Positions 62,037 to 64,000 of a DNA stretch of 64,000 bases are shown piece by piece. Each line of letters opens with the position of its first letter. Position 1 is the first letter of the stretch. The DNA is taken from assembly GCF_013408555.1 (NCBI RefSeq), contig NZ_JACBZN010000001.1:1178001-1242000 (forward strand). The letters are read 5' to 3'. Both the position numbers and the translations under genes were made by a program. This DNA comes from Aeromicrobium tamlense. Its GTDB lineage: Bacteria > Actinomycetota > Actinomycetes > Propionibacteriales > Nocardioidaceae. The notes beneath the pieces were generated by a model. It ran no database searches and was not told the DNA's origin. It worked only from the letters and a program-made list of their open reading frames with translations.

Positions 62037-63596
62037 TCAGCGGGTCTTGAGGTGACCGTGCTGGTGGTGGACGTGCGCCTTCCCCTTCGCCTGGGCCTTG
62101 CCCCGGGCGGCCTTGCGACTGCCGTCGGGGTAGAGGCCCTTCTTGGAGAACGTCAGGGTGGCCACCGCGAAGGCCGCGGCGTCGCCCATCTCGTGCAGGG
62201 CCTTGACGCTGAGGTTCGTCATGTCGTCGCAGGCCTGGTGGTAGCACGGGTCGTACGCCACGCCGGCCGTGCCGCCGTACAGCGCCACCTGCTCGGGCGT
62301 CTTCACGCCCTCGGCGCCGGTGAACAGGCCGCCGGCCGGGATGCCGACCTCGATGAACGGACCGTAGTCCGAGCGGCCGTCGAAGGCCGTCGGCTCACTG
62401 GCCAGTCCCTGGCTGTCGAACCAGTCCGTGAAGACCTGCTCGATCTCGCCCGAGCCGGCGGGACCGGGGTCACCGTCGGAGCCGTCACCGTCGTACACGA
62501 ACCGCGCGTAGTTCGGCGAGCCGATCATGTCGAAGTTCAGGTTGGCGTAGATCCGCGACAGCTCGTCCTCGGACAGGTTGGCCACGTAGTGCTCCGAGCC
62601 GAGCAGGCTCAGCTCCTCCGCGCCCCAGAAGGCGAAGCGGACCGGGCGCTGGAGGTTCTTGTAGAGCCCCGTGCTGCTCAGCTGCCGGGCGATCTCGAGG
62701 ATGCCGGCCGAGCCGGACCCGTTGTCGTTGATGCCGGGACCCTCGGGAACGCTGTCGAGGTGGGCGCCCACGACGACGACCTGGTCCTTGTTCTTGATCT
62801 TCTTGAGCTCGGACGCCGGAACGTCCGCGAGCACGTTGTAGGTCGTGCGCTCGAGGTCGGACTCGACGTCGGTGGTCAGCGTGCCCGTGGGCGTGCCGGC
62901 CGCGACGAACTCCGCGCCCTGCTCGTAGCTGATGCCCGACACCGGCACGGACTTCGGGGCGCCGAGCGTGCCGGCGACCACATCGGTGCGTCCGGGCTGG
63001 CCCTCGTTGAAGACGAGCACCGCGTCGTAGCCGGCGGCCACGGCGTTGTCGACCTTCACGGCGAAGTCGCAGGTGCCGCGCTGGACGAGCGCGATCGCGT
63101 CCTCGGCGGGCGCCGGGGCGAAGTCGGCCGCCTCACAGCCGGAGTTGCTGCTCCCGGCCTCGGGACCCGGCGGGATCTGGACGTCGTTCGTGGGGATGAT
63201 CGGGCCCGTGACGCTGCCGCTCGCGGAGTACGTGAACACCGCGTTCTCGATCTCCTCGCCGCCGACGGTGAGCGTGGCGGGAGTGAGCTCCTGGAAGAAC
63301 GGGAACGTGAACTCCTGGACCGTGACCTTGTACCCGGACTTCTTGAGCTCGCGCGCCACGTACTCGACCGAGGCGTCGTAGCCGGGGAGGCCGGACGCCC
63401 GGTTCCCGCCGTTCGCGTTCGCGATGGCCTGGAACTGGCGCAGATGCTTCAGGATGCCGTTGACGGTGACCGCCTTGGTCAGCTTGGTGGCCTGACCCTT
63501 CGGTGCCGTCGGGCCGGACTTCGCGACTGCGGGTGACGCGGTGACGAGTCCAGCGGTGAGGATTGCCGCCGATGCGGCGATGACTGCCTTCTTCAT
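62037..63596 (-). CDS. Secreted M28 family aminopeptidase with PA domain
   Basis: A 519-residue exported zinc aminopeptidase related to Streptomyces-type M28 enzymes. It has a Sec-type signal (KKAVIAASAAILTAGLVTAS, cleavage near AVA-KS) and a prodomain. A protease-associated domain follows (about 130-250, with the conserved QRGTCDFAVKVDNAVAAGYDAVLVFN), then the catalytic domain. Metal ligands H279, D281 and bridging D291 (GAHLDSVPEGPGINDNGSG) and the EE pair in WGAEELSLLG are visible. The ATG at 63596 was chosen because the signal peptide begins there and GGGGGAT lies just upstream. It diverges from the M24 peptidase gene. Confidence 0.94.
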   Translation of the reverse strand: MKKAVIAASAAILTAGLVTASPAVAKSGPTAPKGQATKLTKAVTVNGILKHLRQFQAIANANGGNRASGLPGYDASVEYVARELKKSGYKVTVQEFTFPFFQELTPATLTVGGEEIENAVFTYSASGSVTGPIIPTNDVQIPPGPEAGSSNSGCEAADFAPAPAEDAIALVQRGTCDFAVKVDNAVAAGYDAVLVFNEGQPGRTDVVAGTLGAPKSVPVSGISYEQGAEFVAAGTPTGTLTTDVESDLERTTYNVLADVPASELKKIKNKDQVVVVGAHLDSVPEGPGINDNGSGSAGILEIARQLSSTGLYKNLQRPVRFAFWGAEELSLLGSEHYVANLSEDELSRIYANLNFDMIGSPNYARFVYDGDGSDGDPGPAGSGEIEQVFTDWFDSQGLASEPTAFDGRSDYGPFIEVGIPAGGLFTGAEGVKTPEQVALYGGTAGVAYDPCYHQACDDMTNLSVKALHEMGDAAAFAVATLTFSKKGLYPDGSRKAARGKAQAKGKAHVHHQHGHLKTR

Positions 63597-63664
63597 GGAT
63601 CCCCCGATCCGTTGGGTGGTGCAGATAGTGCCTACGGTCACACAGGTTCGTCGGGAGCGCCAGA

Positions 63665-63670
63665 TAGCCT
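63665..63670 (+). promoter_or_regulatory. Candidate leaderless -10 element TAGCCT for the M24 peptidase gene
   Basis: TAGCCT is followed by 6 nt and the GTG at 63677. Confidence 0.45.
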
Positions 63671-63676
63671 TTCGCT

Positions 63677-64000
63677 GTGACTGAACGCCTCGACCGCGCC
63701 CGACTCCTCGCCGGACAGAACGGCATCGACGCCCTTCTCGTGACCCCGGGGGCCGACCTGCGCTACCTGACCGGCTACGCCGCCAAGCCCCTGGAACGGC
63801 TGACGTGTCTCGTCGTGACCCAGCGGGGATCGCACCTCGTCGTGCCCGGCCTCGAGCGTGCCGCGGCCGAGGCCGCGGGGGTGACGATGCCCATCGTCAC
63901 GTGGTCCGAGCTCGACGACCCGTTCGCGCTCGTCGCCGAGCTGATCGGCAGCGCCTCGGTGGTGGCGGTCGACGACCAGATGTGGGCGTCACGGGTGTTC
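63677..64000 (+). CDS. M24 family peptidase (Xaa-Pro peptidase), N-terminal part
   Basis: The first 108 residues of a gene cut by the window end. It begins with a GTG 6 nt after TAGCCT and reads VTERLDRARLLAGQNGIDAL, then DLRYLTGYAAKPLERLTCLV, the creatinase-like N-terminal domain found in Xaa-Pro peptidases. The catalytic domain lies outside the window. It is the second M24 member in the window, distinct from the one at 9.9-11.0 kb, and diverges from the M28 aminopeptidase gene. Confidence 0.85.
   Translation, partial: MTERLDRARLLAGQNGIDALLVTPGADLRYLTGYAAKPLERLTCLVVTQRGSHLVVPGLERAAAEAAGVTMPIVTWSELDDPFALVAELIGSASVVAVDDQMWASRVF

Overview
The window is about 64 kb of very GC-rich, gene-dense chromosomal DNA from an actinobacterium. 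Three things support this: a Pup-proteasome locus (arc, dop, pup, prcB, prcA, pafA, pafB, pafC), a mycothiol gene (mshC), and strong third-position GC with frequent 4-nt ATGA gene overlaps. Gene order (alaS-ruvX-mltG-aroE-aroC-aroK-aroB-efp-nusB; uppP-aldo/keto reductase-DUF5703-mshC-PAC2-metH; pafBC-tatAC-helY) fits Propionibacteriales, most likely Nocardioidaceae (an Aeromicrobium- or Nocardioides-like organism); that genus-level guess is inference. I see no rRNA, tRNA, CRISPR array, insertion sequence or prophage, and no gene-free stretch longer than 300 bases.

Layout. 1-12.0 kb: one long plus-strand series with the end of rarA, two small membrane proteins, alaS, ruvX, mltG, aroE, a prepilin peptidase, aroC-aroK-aroB, an M24 peptidase, efp and nusB. 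12.0-15.3 kb: minus-strand efeUOB iron-uptake operon with an IdeR-like box. 15.4-19.2 kb: DUF222/HNH nuclease, an alpha/beta hydrolase - phosphoesterase - macrodomain operon, and an EamA exporter. 19.2-22.4 kb: MoxR ATPase - VWA protein - lipoprotein operon diverging from an SRPBCC gene over 23 bp. 22.4-25.9 kb: M20 peptidase and four small-to-medium membrane proteins. 25.9-31.5 kb: DUF5703, aldo/keto reductase, uppP, an intergenic palindromic repeat element, CorA, mshC, a second repeat cluster and a PAC2 protein. 31.5-35.3 kb: metH. 35.4-42.5 kb: MFS pump, secreted protein, methyltransferase, TauE exporter, HAD phosphatase, M50 protease, trmI. 42.5-43.9 kb: two exported proteins of unknown function. 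44.1-57.9 kb: Pup-proteasome locus, interrupted by a GNAT gene and by a large secreted M6 protease on the other strand, then pafBC and tatAC. 58.0-64.0 kb: HelY-type helicase, 5'-3' exonuclease-like protein, small membrane protein, secreted M28 aminopeptidase and the start of another M24 peptidase.

The most striking non-coding feature is that about twenty start codons lie 6-7 nt downstream of a TANNNT hexamer (very often TAGGCT) with no Shine-Dalgarno sequence between them, as expected for leaderless mRNAs. In four places the stop codon of the upstream gene is the first half of that hexamer. Two families of intergenic palindromic repeats (27.9-28.1 kb and 30.6 kb) are the clearest structures not explained by genes.

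Functionally the window is mostly housekeeping: translation (alaS, efp, trmI), aromatic amino acid synthesis, envelope recycling (mltG, uppP), methionine and thiol metabolism, iron uptake, protein export (tatAC, with EfeB in the window as a probable Tat substrate) and regulated proteolysis. All functional calls come from motif recognition by eye; no database search was run.
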